This document shows, one piece after another, positions 8,127 through 18,366 of a stretch of DNA of 64,000 nucleotides. How positions within the stretch are numbered: the stretch's first letter is position 1; each line of letters starts with the position of its first letter. Position numbers and translations under genes: made by a program. The notes below the pieces were generated by a model that was not told where the DNA came from, made no database searches, and saw only the letters and a program-made list of their open reading frames with translations. Origin of the DNA: an uncultured Pelagibacteraceae bacterium (GTDB lineage Bacteria > Pseudomonadota > Alphaproteobacteria > Pelagibacterales > Pelagibacteraceae); NCBI GenBank assembly GCA_902610315.1, contig CACLVA010000004.1, forward strand, positions 1 to 64,000, in the 5' to 3' direction.

Positions 8127-9843
8127 ATTTTTTATTCGTGTGTCTAATTATTTTAAATCTATATTGCCTCTGTTTTAACTCACTTAATAATTTTGTAAAG
8201 TTTTTGAGATCAGAAATTATAAGATTAAATTTAAAATTTATAGATGTCTTTGTTTTTTCCATCATTTCAACACTTGAGATGTTGATTTCATTTTGACCCA
8301 CTAATGATGTAACATCACCAAGAATACCTGGCTTGTCAGGCAAAGATACCCATAAAGACGTATTATATTTTTTATTAATTTCCTTTGTGTTTTCTTTATA
8401 CTGCCAATATTTTCTAATTGCTGATCTTGCTTTACCTGTTTTAGTTGAAGACAACCAATGTAATGACGGGGAAACCTTTTTTGAAGTTATAATTTTAATT
8501 ACATCTCCGTTTCTTAATTCACTTTGAAGAGGACTATCTTTTCCATTAATTTCACATCCTATTGCGGTATCACCTACTTGTGTATGAACAGCGTATGCAA
8601 AATCAATTGGGGTTGCATTTTTAGGTAACTTTATTACAGATCCTTTTGGAGTAAAACAAAATACATTTTCTTGGAACATCTGAAGTTTTGTATACTCAAA
8701 ATAATGTTCTGGATTCTCATTTCTTTCTATTATTTCAACTAAATCTTTTAGCCAGTCATATTCTTTCCATGTTAAAGAATTAAATCTTTCATTTGATTTA
8801 TATTTCCAATGTGAGGCAATTCCTCGTTGTGCGAATTCATGCATTTGCATAGTTCTTAATTGAATTTCGATGGGTCTTTTATTTGGACCTATAATAGCTG
8901 TATGTAAAGATTGATATTTATTTATTTTTGGAGACGAAATATAGTCTTTGAATCTTCCAGGAATACAGTTCCACTTCGAATGAAAAATACCAAGAGCTTT
9001 GTAACAAGAGTTTATATCATCAACAATTACTCTGAATCCTATAATATCAGTAATTTGTTCTAAAGAAGTTCTTTTTTTTTGTATCTTTCTCCATATTGAA
9101 AATGGCGTTTTTTCTCTTCCAAAAATTTTGACTTTAATTTTTGAGTTGTTTAGTATTTTTGTAAACTCTTCTGAAAGAGAATTAAAGTTTACAAGATTGT
9201 TGTGTTTAATTTCATCAAGTCTATTTTTAATTAATGTTCTTGCCTCGTTGTTTAATACTTCGAATGATAGATCCTCAAGTTCATCTCTTATTCTATTCAT
9301 GCCCATTCTATCTGCTAGTGGTGCATAAATTTCCATAGTCTCCTGTGCTTTTCTTATTTTTTTGTCTTCATCTTTGACATACTTTATTGTTCTCATATTA
9401 TGTAGTCTGTCTGCGAGCTTAACTAGAAGAACTCTTATATCTTTTGATGTTGCAATAATTAATTTTCTAAAGTTTTCAGCTTTTGAAAATTTATGTTTAT
9501 TTTTCCCATTTATAGCTTGATTTTCAAAAACCGAGATTTTAGTTACCCCCTCTACTAGATCTGCAACTTCTTGACCAAATTCTTCTTTAATAGTTTGATA
9601 GGTAGCATGTGTATCTTCAATAGTATCATGTAGCAAACCTGTGGCTATAGTCGCACTATCTAATTTTAAATCAGATAAAATATCAGCAACTGCAACAGGA
9701 TGATTTATATAGGGAACACCTTCGTCTCGTTTTTGTTTTTTGTGTGCGTCAAGTGCGAATTTATAGGCTTTAGTCAATGTATTTGGATTTAAAAACTTGT
9801 TATATTCTTTTATTTTATTAATTAATTCTTCAGATTTTAACAT
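8083..9843 (-). CDS. rsh: Bifunctional (p)ppGpp synthetase/hydrolase, shortened Rsh
   Basis: 586 residues, against about 700-750 for usual RelA/SpoT homologs. The HD hydrolase domain looks intact (H48, H72-D73, E76-D77). The synthetase domain has GREKTPFSIWRKIQKK, ITDIIGFRVIVDD, KYQSLHTAI and EIQLRTMQMHEFAQRG. A TGS domain starts at VFCFTPKGSVIKLP. After SLHWLSSTKTGKARSAIRKYW, however, only about 15 residues precede the ACT domain (LWVSLPDKPGILGDVTS). Most of the helical region and the conserved Cys/His RIS (zinc-finger) domain is therefore missing. It is likely the cell's alarmone enzyme for starvation control. It overlaps pyrE by 44 bases. Confidence 0.93.
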   Translation of the reverse strand: MLKSEELINKIKEYNKFLNPNTLTKAYKFALDAHKKQKRDEGVPYINHPVAVADILSDLKLDSATIATGLLHDTIEDTHATYQTIKEEFGQEVADLVEGVTKISVFENQAINGKNKHKFSKAENFRKLIIATSKDIRVLLVKLADRLHNMRTIKYVKDEDKKIRKAQETMEIYAPLADRMGMNRIRDELEDLSFEVLNNEARTLIKNRLDEIKHNNLVNFNSLSEEFTKILNNSKIKVKIFGREKTPFSIWRKIQKKRTSLEQITDIIGFRVIVDDINSCYKALGIFHSKWNCIPGRFKDYISSPKINKYQSLHTAIIGPNKRPIEIQLRTMQMHEFAQRGIASHWKYKSNERFNSLTWKEYDWLKDLVEIIERNENPEHYFEYTKLQMFQENVFCFTPKGSVIKLPKNATPIDFAYAVHTQVGDTAIGCEINGKDSPLQSELRNGDVIKIITSKKVSPSLHWLSSTKTGKARSAIRKYWQYKENTKEINKKYNTSLWVSLPDKPGILGDVTSLVGQNEINISSVEMMEKTKTSINFKFNLIISDLKNFTKLLSELKQRQYRFKIIRHTNKKYAFFKKLFKGLKKN

Positions 9844-9863
9844 ATTTTATTATAGCACTAGTT

Positions 9864-10376
9864 TTAGAAAATTTTAATACTTCTTAACGACTTTAACTCA
9901 AGATTTTTTATTAATTTTTCTATTGATATATTGTTTTTAGGATGTTTCCAGCTCTTTTCAATTTCAAATAAAGGAAATAAAACAAAATTACGATCTAACA
10001 TGCGTGGATGTGGAATTTCTATATATTTGTTATGTTTTTTAACACCTTTAAAATCTATTATATCAATATCACAGGTTCTGGGAAAATTTTTTTTATTTTT
10101 TTTTCTACCTAGTAAAAATTCTATATTTTTGAGATTTTGCAGAAGAGAAATAGGTTTAAGGTCAGTGTTACATTTAACAACAATATTTAAATATTTAGGT
10201 AGCTTTTCATTTGGCCAAGAATTAGTCTCATAAAATTTAGATATCTTTATTATTGAACAAAAATTAGTTAATAAATGGCATGCTTTATTAATATGGTTTA
10301 TTCTATTTCCAATATTTGAGCCAATACCTAAATATACAGGTTTATGATGATTTTCTAAAATATCTTGCTTTGTCAC
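9864..10376 (-). CDS. folK: 2-amino-4-hydroxy-6-hydroxymethyldihydropteridine pyrophosphokinase
   Basis: 170 residues. HPPK transfers pyrophosphate from ATP to the hydroxymethyl pterin in folate synthesis. The start [16 protein letters not shown], the substrate-binding FYETNSWP, the signature [10 protein letters not shown], and [18 protein letters not shown] all match the family in order. The gene begins 35 bases inside smpB. An alternative start in this overlap would cut into the N-terminal strand, so the ATG at 10376 is kept. Folate is the cofactor partner of GlyA and sarcosine oxidase. Confidence 0.94.
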   Translation of the reverse strand: MTKQDILENHHKPVYLGIGSNIGNRINHINKACHLLTNFCSIIKISKFYETNSWPNEKLPKYLNIVVKCNTDLKPISLLQNLKNIEFLLGRKKNKKNFPRTCDIDIIDFKGVKKHNKYIEIPHPRMLDRNFVLFPLFEIEKSWKHPKNNISIEKLIKNLELKSLRSIKIF

Positions 10377-10815
10377 GATTCCAATCTTTTCTCTTCAATG
10401 CTTGTCTTTTGTCATATTGTTTTTTTCCTTTAGCAACAGCTATTTCTATTTTTGCTTTACCTTTTTTAAAATACATTTTTGTTGGAATTATTGTAAATCC
10501 CTCTCTTTGCATTTTACCAATAAGTTTATTTATTTCTTTTTTATTAAGTAAAAGTTTACGTTCTTCAATAGGATTGTGATTTAGTAGACTTGCCTGTTTA
10601 TATGAAGAAATATGAGAGTTAATTAAATATAATTCACCATCTCTTTCAATAGCATATGAATCTGCAATATTAACTTTGCCAGCTCTTACAGATTTTATTT
10701 CAGATCCTTTTAAAATTAGACCTGCCTCATAAATATCTTCAAAAAAATAATTAAAAGATGCTTTTCTATTAAGGCAAATAATTTTTAAACCAGACTCGGT
10801 CTTTTTTTTCATCAA
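10342..10815 (-). CDS. smpB: SsrA-binding protein SmpB
   Basis: 157 residues. SmpB binds tmRNA and is required for trans-translation, the rescue of ribosomes stalled on broken mRNAs. Seen: [40 protein letters not shown] split over the N-terminal barrel, then [11 protein letters not shown] and a basic C-terminal tail with [15 protein letters not shown] that folds in the decoding centre. It overlaps dapA by 4 bases and folK by 35. The tmRNA gene itself is not in this window. Confidence 0.95.
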   Translation of the reverse strand: MMKKKTESGLKIICLNRKASFNYFFEDIYEAGLILKGSEIKSVRAGKVNIADSYAIERDGELYLINSHISSYKQASLLNHNPIEERKLLLNKKEINKLIGKMQREGFTIIPTKMYFKKGKAKIEIAVAKGKKQYDKRQALKRKDWNRDKARYFRKSS

Positions 10816-11696
10816 TTTACTAATTTTGCGATAGATAATGCTTTATCAACTTGTGCCTCAGTTTTTTTTTGTATATTAACAAGGGGGAGCCTTATCTCAT
10901 CGCTACATAATCCTAGAACCTTGGCAGCATACTTCACAGGTGCTGGATTGCTCTCTATAAAAAGTGCCTTATGTAATGGTTGTAAATTTCTATCTATTTC
11001 CTCTGCCTTTTTTAAATCCTCATTATTTTTTGACTTAGAAAGCATTTGCATTTGAGAGCAAAGTTTAGGGGCTATATTTGCTGTAACCGAAATTATACCA
11101 ACCCCTCCCCTTTTATTAAATTCAAAAGCTAATCCATCTTCACCTGTCAATTGAATAAATTCATTTCCAAGTTTTTGTATCGTTTGATCTAATCTATTTA
11201 AATCACCAGTAGCATCTTTTACACCTGCAATATTTTTAAGCTCAAATAATTTAGCCATAGTGTCCACTGACATATCTATCACGCATCTACTTGGTATATT
11301 ATAAATTATAATCGGTAAATTTGTATTGTCATTAATAGCTTTGTAATGTTGATACAAACCTTCTTGAGTTGGTTTATTATAATAAGGCGTAACAACTAAT
11401 ACACCATTAGCTCCTGCCTTCTCAGCATGTTTTGTCAGTGAAACAGCTTCCTCAGTTGAGTTTGATCCTGTTCCTGCAATAACGGGAATTTTTCCAGCTG
11501 ATTCTTTAATACAGATTTCAATTACTTTTTGATGTTCATTATGATTTAATGTGGGAGACTCACCTGTTGTTCCTGCTGGAACTAAACCATTTGTGCCATT
11601 TTCTATATGAAAATTAATTAATTTTATATAGTTTTCCTCGTCTAATTCATTATCTTTAAATGGCGTAATTAACGCAACATTTGATCCTTTAAACAT
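10812..11696 (-). CDS. dapA: 4-hydroxy-tetrahydrodipicolinate synthase
   Basis: 294 residues, standard length. It condenses pyruvate and aspartate semialdehyde, the first committed step to diaminopimelate and lysine. Seen: the [14 protein letters not shown] pyruvate-binding motif near residue 42, [14 protein letters not shown] with the catalytic tyrosine, IIYNIPSR with the substrate arginine, and the Schiff-base lysine in [10 protein letters not shown]. It is the first gene of the ten-gene minus-strand run down to recO and diverges from the transglycosylase gene across only 41 bases, where promoters for both must lie. Confidence 0.96.
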   Translation of the reverse strand: MFKGSNVALITPFKDNELDEENYIKLINFHIENGTNGLVPAGTTGESPTLNHNEHQKVIEICIKESAGKIPVIAGTGSNSTEEAVSLTKHAEKAGANGVLVVTPYYNKPTQEGLYQHYKAINDNTNLPIIIYNIPSRCVIDMSVDTMAKLFELKNIAGVKDATGDLNRLDQTIQKLGNEFIQLTGEDGLAFEFNKRGGVGIISVTANIAPKLCSQMQMLSKSKNNEDLKKAEEIDRNLQPLHKALFIESNPAPVKYAAKVLGLCSDEIRLPLVNIQKKTEAQVDKALSIAKLVN

Positions 11697-11737
11697 ATGA
11701 ACTTATAACATAAATTATCGATTCATTTACTAAAATT

Positions 11738-13966
11738 ATGGACAAATACAAAAAAATATCTGTTTTAATTGTAATATTGTATTTCATGAATTTCATATTC
11801 AATGCATTAGGTGAAAGTTTAATAATCCCAAAAGGAAAACCACAAATTAGCACGGAAAAGAAAATAATTAGTGAACTTAAAGATGAAATATTGCCTTTGA
11901 AAAAACCAAAATTAGAAGAGAAGAAAAGTACTAAAATCAAAAAAAAAGAAATTCAAGAAAAGAATTTAGGTATAATTATTCCTAAAAACAAACCCATATT
12001 AATTACAAAAAAAGGAGTTAAAAAACAAAAAAAAGTTCTTAAATCAAAATTTTATAACAGAAAAGATTTCGAAATTGCTAAAAAATCAATATCTTATATT
12101 GAAAAAGGAAAATGGGAGACAGCAATAAAATTATCAAAAAAAACTAAAGATAAGTCAATATATAATTTTATAGTTTGGAGATATTTATTAGAAAGAAGAA
12201 ATAATGCTGATTATAGTCTTTATAGTGATTTTTTAGAAACAAATAAAACCTATCCTAGACGTGGCAGAGTTGAATATCTATCTGAAAAAAAATTATCGAC
12301 AAAAAATATAAATCCAAAAAAAATTATTACAATGTTTCAAGAAAAAAAACCTTTAAGCGGCTTTGGTAAAATGATACTGGGTGAAAGTTTAATCAAGGAA
12401 GGTAATGTGGTTGATGGAATAAATTTAATTAAAAGAGGCTGGATAACTGCTGATCTTAATAAAAATGAATTAAGAATTTATAAAAAAAAATATAACAAAT
12501 ATCTAAAATCTGAAGACCATATAAGTAGAGCAGACTATCTTGCTTGGGAAAATAAATATTGGGACTTAAAACGAATGTTAAGATATTTACCTAAAGAATA
12601 TCAAGCTCTATACAATGCAAGACAACTTTTAATGAGCAAATCATATGGCGTGGATAATGCTATTTCAAAAGTTCCTGAAAAATTTAAAAATGACTCGGGA
12701 TTAAATTATGACCGGCTTAAATGGAGAAGAAAAAGAGGGAGAGTTGATAGTTCTTTAGAAATATTATTAAATATTAAAAATAATAAAAATTATTTGGTTA
12801 GACCTGATAAATGGTGGGTTGAAAGAGCTATCATTGCAAGATCATTAATTTATAAAAAGAGGTATCAAACATCTTATGAAATAGTTAATAATCATGCTTT
12901 GGAGGAAGGTACTCCTGAATATGCTGAGGCTGAATGGTTAAGTGGTTGGATTTCTTTAAGTTTTTTGAATGATCCATTGAGAGCTCGTGAACATTTTAAA
13001 TCTTTCTATGAAAACGTTGGTTATCCTATAAGTTTATCAAGGGGAGCATATTGGCTAGCTAAAAGTTATGAGTCTTTAAATGATACTGTTACAGCTAACA
13101 AATATTACAAAATTGCTTCTGGTTATCCAACCACATATTATGGGCAATTAGCTCATTTAAAAATTTTTAAAGATGAGAAATATAATTTAACAAAAACAAT
13201 TAATGTTGATGAAAGTTACAAAAAAATATTTTTAAAAAAAGACTTATATAAACTAGTACATTTATTACATGAGTTAGATAAAGACAAATATACGAAACAT
13301 ATTTTAAGATATTTAGCATTAGACAATATTGAAAAAGGAAGTGAAATTTTATCTGCTCAACTAGCAACTGATATTGGTAGATATGATTTTGCAATACAAA
13401 TTTCTAAAATTGCATCTTATGAAAAAAGGTTTCATAACAAATATAATTATCCAATAATCAATACACCAAAGTATGTTGCGGGTAGAAAAATACCTGATCA
13501 GGCATTAATTCTTGCAGTTATAAGGCAAGAAAGTGAGTTTGATTCAAAAGCAAATAGTTATGCTGGCGCTAAAGGAATGATGCAACTAATGACCTACACT
13601 GCAAAGGTTGTAGCAAAAGAAGCAAAGCTTCCATATTCAAAATCAAAATTAACTCAAGATCCTGAATACAATATAAAATTAGGCTCTCATTATTTAGCTG
13701 GTCTAATACTTGAATATGATGGTTCCTACCCTTTTGCAATTGCTGCATATAATGCCGGCCCCAAAAGAGTAAGATATTGGAAAAAGTTAAATAAAAATCC
13801 TCAAAAAGATCAAATTGATTATGTTAATTGGATAGAACTTATTAAATTTAAAGAAACTAGAAATTATGTACAAAGAGTTTTAGAAAATTATAATGTATAC
13901 AGATATATTCTTAAAGAACAGCCTATTGAACTTAAAGACTTCTTTAAAGATAAGCCTTTGTATTAA
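11738..13966 (+). CDS. slt: Soluble lytic murein transglycosylase (Slt70-like), exported
   Basis: 742 residues. Lytic transglycosylases cut the glycan strands of peptidoglycan to 1,6-anhydro products in the periplasm. An N-terminal hydrophobic segment (about residues 6-25) serves as signal sequence or anchor. A lysine-rich linker carries IIPKGKP and IIPKNKP repeats, a long alpha-helical ring region of TPR-like repeats spans about 90-560, and the catalytic domain is C-terminal. The acid E598 lies in IRQESEFDSKANS, followed by GAKGMMQLM and AIAAYNAGPKRV, the classic SLT motifs. It diverges from dapA and is followed after 9 bases by the surface-sugar cluster. Confidence 0.93.
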   Translation: MDKYKKISVLIVILYFMNFIFNALGESLIIPKGKPQISTEKKIISELKDEILPLKKPKLEEKKSTKIKKKEIQEKNLGIIIPKNKPILITKKGVKKQKKVLKSKFYNRKDFEIAKKSISYIEKGKWETAIKLSKKTKDKSIYNFIVWRYLLERRNNADYSLYSDFLETNKTYPRRGRVEYLSEKKLSTKNINPKKIITMFQEKKPLSGFGKMILGESLIKEGNVVDGINLIKRGWITADLNKNELRIYKKKYNKYLKSEDHISRADYLAWENKYWDLKRMLRYLPKEYQALYNARQLLMSKSYGVDNAISKVPEKFKNDSGLNYDRLKWRRKRGRVDSSLEILLNIKNNKNYLVRPDKWWVERAIIARSLIYKKRYQTSYEIVNNHALEEGTPEYAEAEWLSGWISLSFLNDPLRAREHFKSFYENVGYPISLSRGAYWLAKSYESLNDTVTANKYYKIASGYPTTYYGQLAHLKIFKDEKYNLTKTINVDESYKKIFLKKDLYKLVHLLHELDKDKYTKHILRYLALDNIEKGSEILSAQLATDIGRYDFAIQISKIASYEKRFHNKYNYPIINTPKYVAGRKIPDQALILAVIRQESEFDSKANSYAGAKGMMQLMTYTAKVVAKEAKLPYSKSKLTQDPEYNIKLGSHYLAGLILEYDGSYPFAIAAYNAGPKRVRYWKKLNKNPQKDQIDYVNWIELIKFKETRNYVQRVLENYNVYRYILKEQPIELKDFFKDKPLY

Positions 13967-13975
13967 ACAAGCATA

Positions 13976-14659
13976 ATGAATAAAAAAATATTTATTGTAC
14001 TACCTATTTATAATGAGGAAAAAATTATTGAGAAAGTAGTGAATGAACTTATCGATAAAACATCACAATTTAATATAAAGATTATACTTATTAACGATGG
14101 TTCAAAAGATAGAACAAAAGAAAAAATCGAGAGATTTAAAGATGCTAAAAATATAATTGTTATTAATAAAGAAAATGAAGGTCATGGTAAAACAATCTCT
14201 TATGGGTACAAGTATGCTATGAATAGTGATTGCGATTATATTTTCCAAATGGATAGTGATGACCAATTTTACACCGATGACATTAAACAATTTTTAAAAG
14301 AAGATTTTAGTGAAAATTTAATTATTGGCAGAAGAAAGAAAAGAAAAGACCATTTAATAAGACTGATAATTACAAATTTTATGAAATTAATAATTCTTAT
14401 ATTTCACGGGGTTTCAGTAAAAGATGCAAATAGTCCATTTAGATTGATTAAAAAATCATTTTTATCTAAAAATATTGATAGAGTCAAAAATTCCATTATC
14501 CCTAATGTCTTAATTTCAATCATTGCAGCTAAAGACAAATCATTAAAATTTATAGATGTAGAACATAAAGAGAGAGAAACTGGCGAAGTTTCAATTAAAA
14601 AATGGAAATTATTTTCTTTTTGTTTAAAATCTTTAAATGAAATTATTTTGTTTAAATGA
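13976..14659 (+). CDS. Family 2 glycosyltransferase (dolichyl-phosphate mannosyltransferase-like)
   Basis: 227 residues, a single GT-A domain of the GT2 family. Seen: IFIVLPIYNEEKIIEKVV at the start, NDGSKDRTKE for nucleotide binding, and a DxD metal motif in FQMDSDDQFYTDDI. The end (EVEHKERETGEVS-like region) resembles DPM1-type enzymes that charge a lipid-phosphate carrier with a sugar. It has no clear transmembrane segment of its own apart from a hydrophobic stretch around LIILIFHG. It overlaps glf by ATGA. Together with the membrane glycosyltransferase-like gene at 16765 it could form a donor-making and donor-using pair; this is inference. Confidence 0.85.
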   Translation: MNKKIFIVLPIYNEEKIIEKVVNELIDKTSQFNIKIILINDGSKDRTKEKIERFKDAKNIIVINKENEGHGKTISYGYKYAMNSDCDYIFQMDSDDQFYTDDIKQFLKEDFSENLIIGRRKKRKDHLIRLIITNFMKLIILIFHGVSVKDANSPFRLIKKSFLSKNIDRVKNSIIPNVLISIIAAKDKSLKFIDVEHKERETGEVSIKKWKLFSFCLKSLNEIILFK

Positions 14660-15792
14660 AAAATATTAAAACTGATTTTCTAATAGTAGGTTCTGGATTA
14701 TATGGATGCGTGATAGCTGAACGGATAGCTACTATTTTGAAAAAAAAAGTCATAATTATTGAAAAAAGAAATCATATTGGTGGTAATTGTTATAGTGAAA
14801 TTGATAAAGAAACTGGTATAGAATTTCATAAATATGGTACGCACATTTTTCATACATCAAAAAAAAATGTGTGGAATTATTTAAAAAAGTTTACTTCTTT
14901 GAACAATTATAAACATCAAGTATTGTCAAATTATAAATCTAAAGTATATCAAATGCCAATCAACCTAGAGACCATAAATAAATTTTTTAATCAGAAATTA
15001 AATCCAGTGAAAGCTGAGTTGTTTTTAAAAAAAAAAACAAAAAAATTTATTAAAAAAAACCCTGATAATTTTGAAGAAAAGGCTTTAATGCAGATTGGAA
15101 AAGAACTTTATACAGCATTTATTAAAGGATATACTGAAAAACAATGGGGTAAAGATCCAAAAAAATTACCTAGTTCTATTTTCAATAGGCTTCCAATTAG
15201 ATTTAATTATAATAAAACCTATTTTAAAAATGCAGATGTGGAGGGAATACCATCAAATGGTTATACAGAAGTTTTTAAAAAACTTACATCAAATCCTTTA
15301 ATTAGTATCATCTATAATAAAAGTTTTAACCTTAAACAAAAATATATGGTTAATAAAGCAATTATATATACAGGTCCATTAGATAAACTTTTAAATTATA
15401 AATTTGGTCAATTAGAATGGAGATCTGTAAAATTTAAAAAAAAAGTTCTTAATAGAAGAGATTATCAGGGTACGTCTGTAATGAATTTTCCAGAAAAAAA
15501 AATTAAGTTTACTAGAATTCATGAACCAAGACATTTGCATACCGATAGAAATTATAAAGACAAAACGTTAATAATAAAAGAATTTCCAGAATTAAATAGT
15601 AATGAACCATACTATCCAATTAATGATAAAAAAAATCGTTTAATTCACTCAAAATATAAAAATTATCTAACTAAAAATTATAAAAATCTTATTACTGGAG
15701 GAAGATTAGCAGATTATGCATATTACGATATGGATATGACAATTTCTGCGGCATTAAAAAAATTTGAATTTATAAAAAAGAAACTTAAGTGA
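14656..15792 (+). CDS. glf: UDP-galactopyranose mutase
   Basis: 378 residues, the normal length. This flavoenzyme converts UDP-galactopyranose to UDP-galactofuranose, a donor for cell-surface glycans. Seen: the FAD-binding start FLIVGSGLYGCVIAERI, EKRNHIGGNCYSE, and GTHIFHTSKKNVWNYL, then KGYTEKQWG and RLPIRFNYN from the UDP-sugar site, and a late GGRLADYAYYDMD FAD contact. The start codon overlaps the preceding stop (ATGA) and its own end overlaps the next gene as GTGA, so the cluster is translationally coupled. No galactofuranosyltransferase of a familiar type is evident nearby. Confidence 0.94.
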   Translation: MKNIKTDFLIVGSGLYGCVIAERIATILKKKVIIIEKRNHIGGNCYSEIDKETGIEFHKYGTHIFHTSKKNVWNYLKKFTSLNNYKHQVLSNYKSKVYQMPINLETINKFFNQKLNPVKAELFLKKKTKKFIKKNPDNFEEKALMQIGKELYTAFIKGYTEKQWGKDPKKLPSSIFNRLPIRFNYNKTYFKNADVEGIPSNGYTEVFKKLTSNPLISIIYNKSFNLKQKYMVNKAIIYTGPLDKLLNYKFGQLEWRSVKFKKKVLNRRDYQGTSVMNFPEKKIKFTRIHEPRHLHTDRNYKDKTLIIKEFPELNSNEPYYPINDKKNRLIHSKYKNYLTKNYKNLITGGRLADYAYYDMDMTISAALKKFEFIKKKLK

Positions 15793-16763
15793 CAATCTTA
15801 ATAACAGGTTCTAATGGATATATCGGATCAGTTCTAGGAAGTTATTTAATATCAAAAGGTGTTGAGGTTTGTGGAATTGACAAAAATGTAAATAATATTT
15901 TTGTTAATTTTAAACAGTACAAATGCAATCTTAACAATTATCAAAAATTAATAAAATTAATAAAAAAAATTAAACCTTTAAAAATTATACATCTTGCGGG
16001 TGAGTCTACTTTAGATAATATTGATAATAAGAAAAATTATTTTACAAATAATATTGCTGCAACAAAAAAATTGTTGAGGGCATGCAATAATCAAAAAGTA
16101 AATAGTATAATCTTTTCGAGTACTGCAAGTGTATATAAAGAGACGAATAGAAAAATTAAAGAGAGTTTTTTACTTAAGCCTAACAACATCTATGGTTTAA
16201 CTAAACTTAAGTCCGAAAAATTGATTACATCAAATTCAAAGAATAACAAAATTAATTACATAATTTTTAGGTTTTTTAATGTTTGTTCATCATTAAAAAA
16301 AATAGGTGAAAATCACAATCCTGAAACTCATCTAATACCCCTCGTTGTACAAAAATATATCGAAAAAAAAAAATTAATGATTTATGGTAATAATTTTAAA
16401 ACAAATGATGGTTCATGTATAAGAGATTATATTCATATACTAGATCTTTGTGACGCATTTTTTAAGGCTTTAAAATATTTAGATGACAATAATAAAAGAT
16501 CAGTCAAAAAAATTATCAATTTAGGATCAAATAAGGGGATATCTGTTTTTCAAATAGTAAATTTTTTTAAAAAAAAACTAAGATTTATTGTAGCCAAAAA
16601 AAGAAAGGGCGATAATAATATTTTAATTTGTAATAACAAAATGGCTTTTAAAATTTTAAAATGGAAACCAATAAATTCAAATATTTCTAAAATTATTAAT
16701 GATGAAATTAGATGGTACAAATTATTAAAAAAAAAGGGAATAATTAGAAAAACTAAATATTGA
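15789..16763 (+). CDS. galE: NAD-dependent UDP-sugar epimerase (UDP-glucose 4-epimerase-like)
   Basis: 324 residues starting with GTG at 15789, which overlaps the glf stop (GTGA). An extended short-chain dehydrogenase: ITGSNGYIGSVLGSYL binds NAD, the catalytic YxxxK is in NNIYGLTKLKSEKL, a serine-rich IFSSTASVY precedes it, and DGSCIRDYIHILDLCDA is a GalE-type signature. Placed next to the mutase it most plausibly provides UDP-galactose from UDP-glucose. Substrate specificity is inferred from context; a related UDP-sugar epimerase is possible. Confidence 0.85.
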   Translation: MTILITGSNGYIGSVLGSYLISKGVEVCGIDKNVNNIFVNFKQYKCNLNNYQKLIKLIKKIKPLKIIHLAGESTLDNIDNKKNYFTNNIAATKKLLRACNNQKVNSIIFSSTASVYKETNRKIKESFLLKPNNIYGLTKLKSEKLITSNSKNNKINYIIFRFFNVCSSLKKIGENHNPETHLIPLVVQKYIEKKKLMIYGNNFKTNDGSCIRDYIHILDLCDAFFKALKYLDDNNKRSVKKIINLGSNKGISVFQIVNFFKKKLRFIVAKKRKGDNNILICNNKMAFKILKWKPINSNISKIINDEIRWYKLLKKKGIIRKTKY

Positions 16764-16764
16764 A

Positions 16765-18366
16765 ATGAAGAAAATATTTTCCACAATTGTTAATGAAAAA
16801 TATTTTTTTTTATTATTATCGTTATATTTTATAACTGGTTTGATAATTTTTTCAGATTACGGAATAAGCTGGGATGAAGTAAATGAGAGATATAGTGGTT
16901 TTGTAACTTTAAATGAAATTTATAAGAAACTTAATTTGAATATTTTGCAGGATTATCCTGATCTATCAAATTATATTTATAGAGAATACGGAGTTTTATT
17001 TAATTTACCGTTAGCGTTTTTAGAAGATTTTGCAGGAATAAAAGATATTAAAAATGTTTTTTTATTACGACACCTTATAAATTTTTTAATTTTTTTTTTA
17101 GGATCAGCTTATTTTTATTTCACTCTAAGAATTTATTATAGTCAAACAATTTCTATTATAGGTTTTTTGTTTTTAATATTATCGCCAAGGTTTTTTGCTG
17201 AAGCATTTTATAACAATAAAGATATTATTTTTTTATCATTCTATTCAATTAGTTTTTATTATTTTTTACAGTATTTCATTGATAAGAAAAATAGTTTTAT
17301 TTTTTTTTTTAGTTTATTTGCTTCGATGGCAATAAATGTAAGGGTTTTGGGTATACTAATTGTTTTTATATTTATTTTAGTCCTTTTTTTTGATGGTCTT
17401 AATAGTAAAAAAATATTTAAAAAAAATTCATTAGAAATTGTTAAATGTTTATTACTTGTATCAATATTAAGTTATTTATTATGGCCTTTTTTATGGTCAA
17501 ATCCATTAGAAAATTTAATTTATACTTTTAAAAGTATGTCTTCTTACAATTGGCGTGGTTTAGTTTTCTTCTTAGGAGAATATCATCAAGCTAAAAATAT
17601 ACCTTGGAATTATACTATGATTTTATTTTTGATAACTACCCCATTAATTATAATTATATTTTTTCTTATTGGAGCTTTTTTTAGTATTAAAGATTTAACT
17701 TTAAATTATTTAAATATTGATAATAAAGAATATTCAAACCTTTGGGCAAATAATTTTCAATTTTTTAATATTATTGCACTTTTAAACATTATTATCATTT
17801 TAAGCTATATAATTCTATTTGACTCAACATTATATGGTGGTTGGCGACATACTTATTTTCTATATCCATTTATAATAATCCTTTCTATATATGGTGTTCA
17901 TATTTTAATAAAATATATAAAATATAAATTCATATTAATAATTAGTTTTTTTTCAATTTTATCATCATTATATTGGATTATAAATAATCATCCGTATCAA
18001 TTTGTTTATTATAATCTTCTAACAAAAAATAAAGTCAAAGCTAATTTTGAATTAGATTATTGGGGTGTTTCTAATAAAGACTCTTTAGAATATTTATTAG
18101 ATAATTATAAAAAAGATAAATATTTTATTTATGTGTATAGTAATTCACCTTATTATTATAGCAAAAATCTAATCGACAAAGATAAAAGAGAGAAGATAAT
18201 ATTTGTTAAAAAAATTGAGGATGCTGAATTTATTTTAACCAATCATTTCTACCTAAATGAAAGCCCAATAAAAAAAGATAAATATTTATATGATAATTTT
18301 AAATTAATTAATGAAATTATTGTTAACAATAATGCAATAAATAGTATATTTAAGAAAAAATTATGA
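16765..18366 (+). CDS. Polytopic membrane glycosyltransferase-like protein (GT39/ArnT-like)
   Basis: 533 residues, mostly hydrophobic, with about ten or more membrane helices and a soluble C-terminal tail from around residue 420. After the first helix comes FSDYGISWDEVNERYSG with an acidic pair D37-E38. The position of an Asp/Glu just after helix 1 is the catalytic hallmark of GT-C enzymes that use lipid-phosphate-linked sugars. YGGWRHTYFLYPF appears before a late helix, also seen in such proteins. It follows the epimerase by one base and ends in ATGA overlap with the next gene. The acceptor is unknown. Confidence is high for a membrane GT-C-like protein, lower for its activity. Confidence 0.72.
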   Translation: MKKIFSTIVNEKYFFLLLSLYFITGLIIFSDYGISWDEVNERYSGFVTLNEIYKKLNLNILQDYPDLSNYIYREYGVLFNLPLAFLEDFAGIKDIKNVFLLRHLINFLIFFLGSAYFYFTLRIYYSQTISIIGFLFLILSPRFFAEAFYNNKDIIFLSFYSISFYYFLQYFIDKKNSFIFFFSLFASMAINVRVLGILIVFIFILVLFFDGLNSKKIFKKNSLEIVKCLLLVSILSYLLWPFLWSNPLENLIYTFKSMSSYNWRGLVFFLGEYHQAKNIPWNYTMILFLITTPLIIIIFFLIGAFFSIKDLTLNYLNIDNKEYSNLWANNFQFFNIIALLNIIIILSYIILFDSTLYGGWRHTYFLYPFIIILSIYGVHILIKYIKYKFILIISFFSILSSLYWIINNHPYQFVYYNLLTKNKVKANFELDYWGVSNKDSLEYLLDNYKKDKYFIYVYSNSPYYYSKNLIDKDKREKIIFVKKIEDAEFILTNHFYLNESPIKKDKYLYDNFKLINEIIVNNNAINSIFKKKL

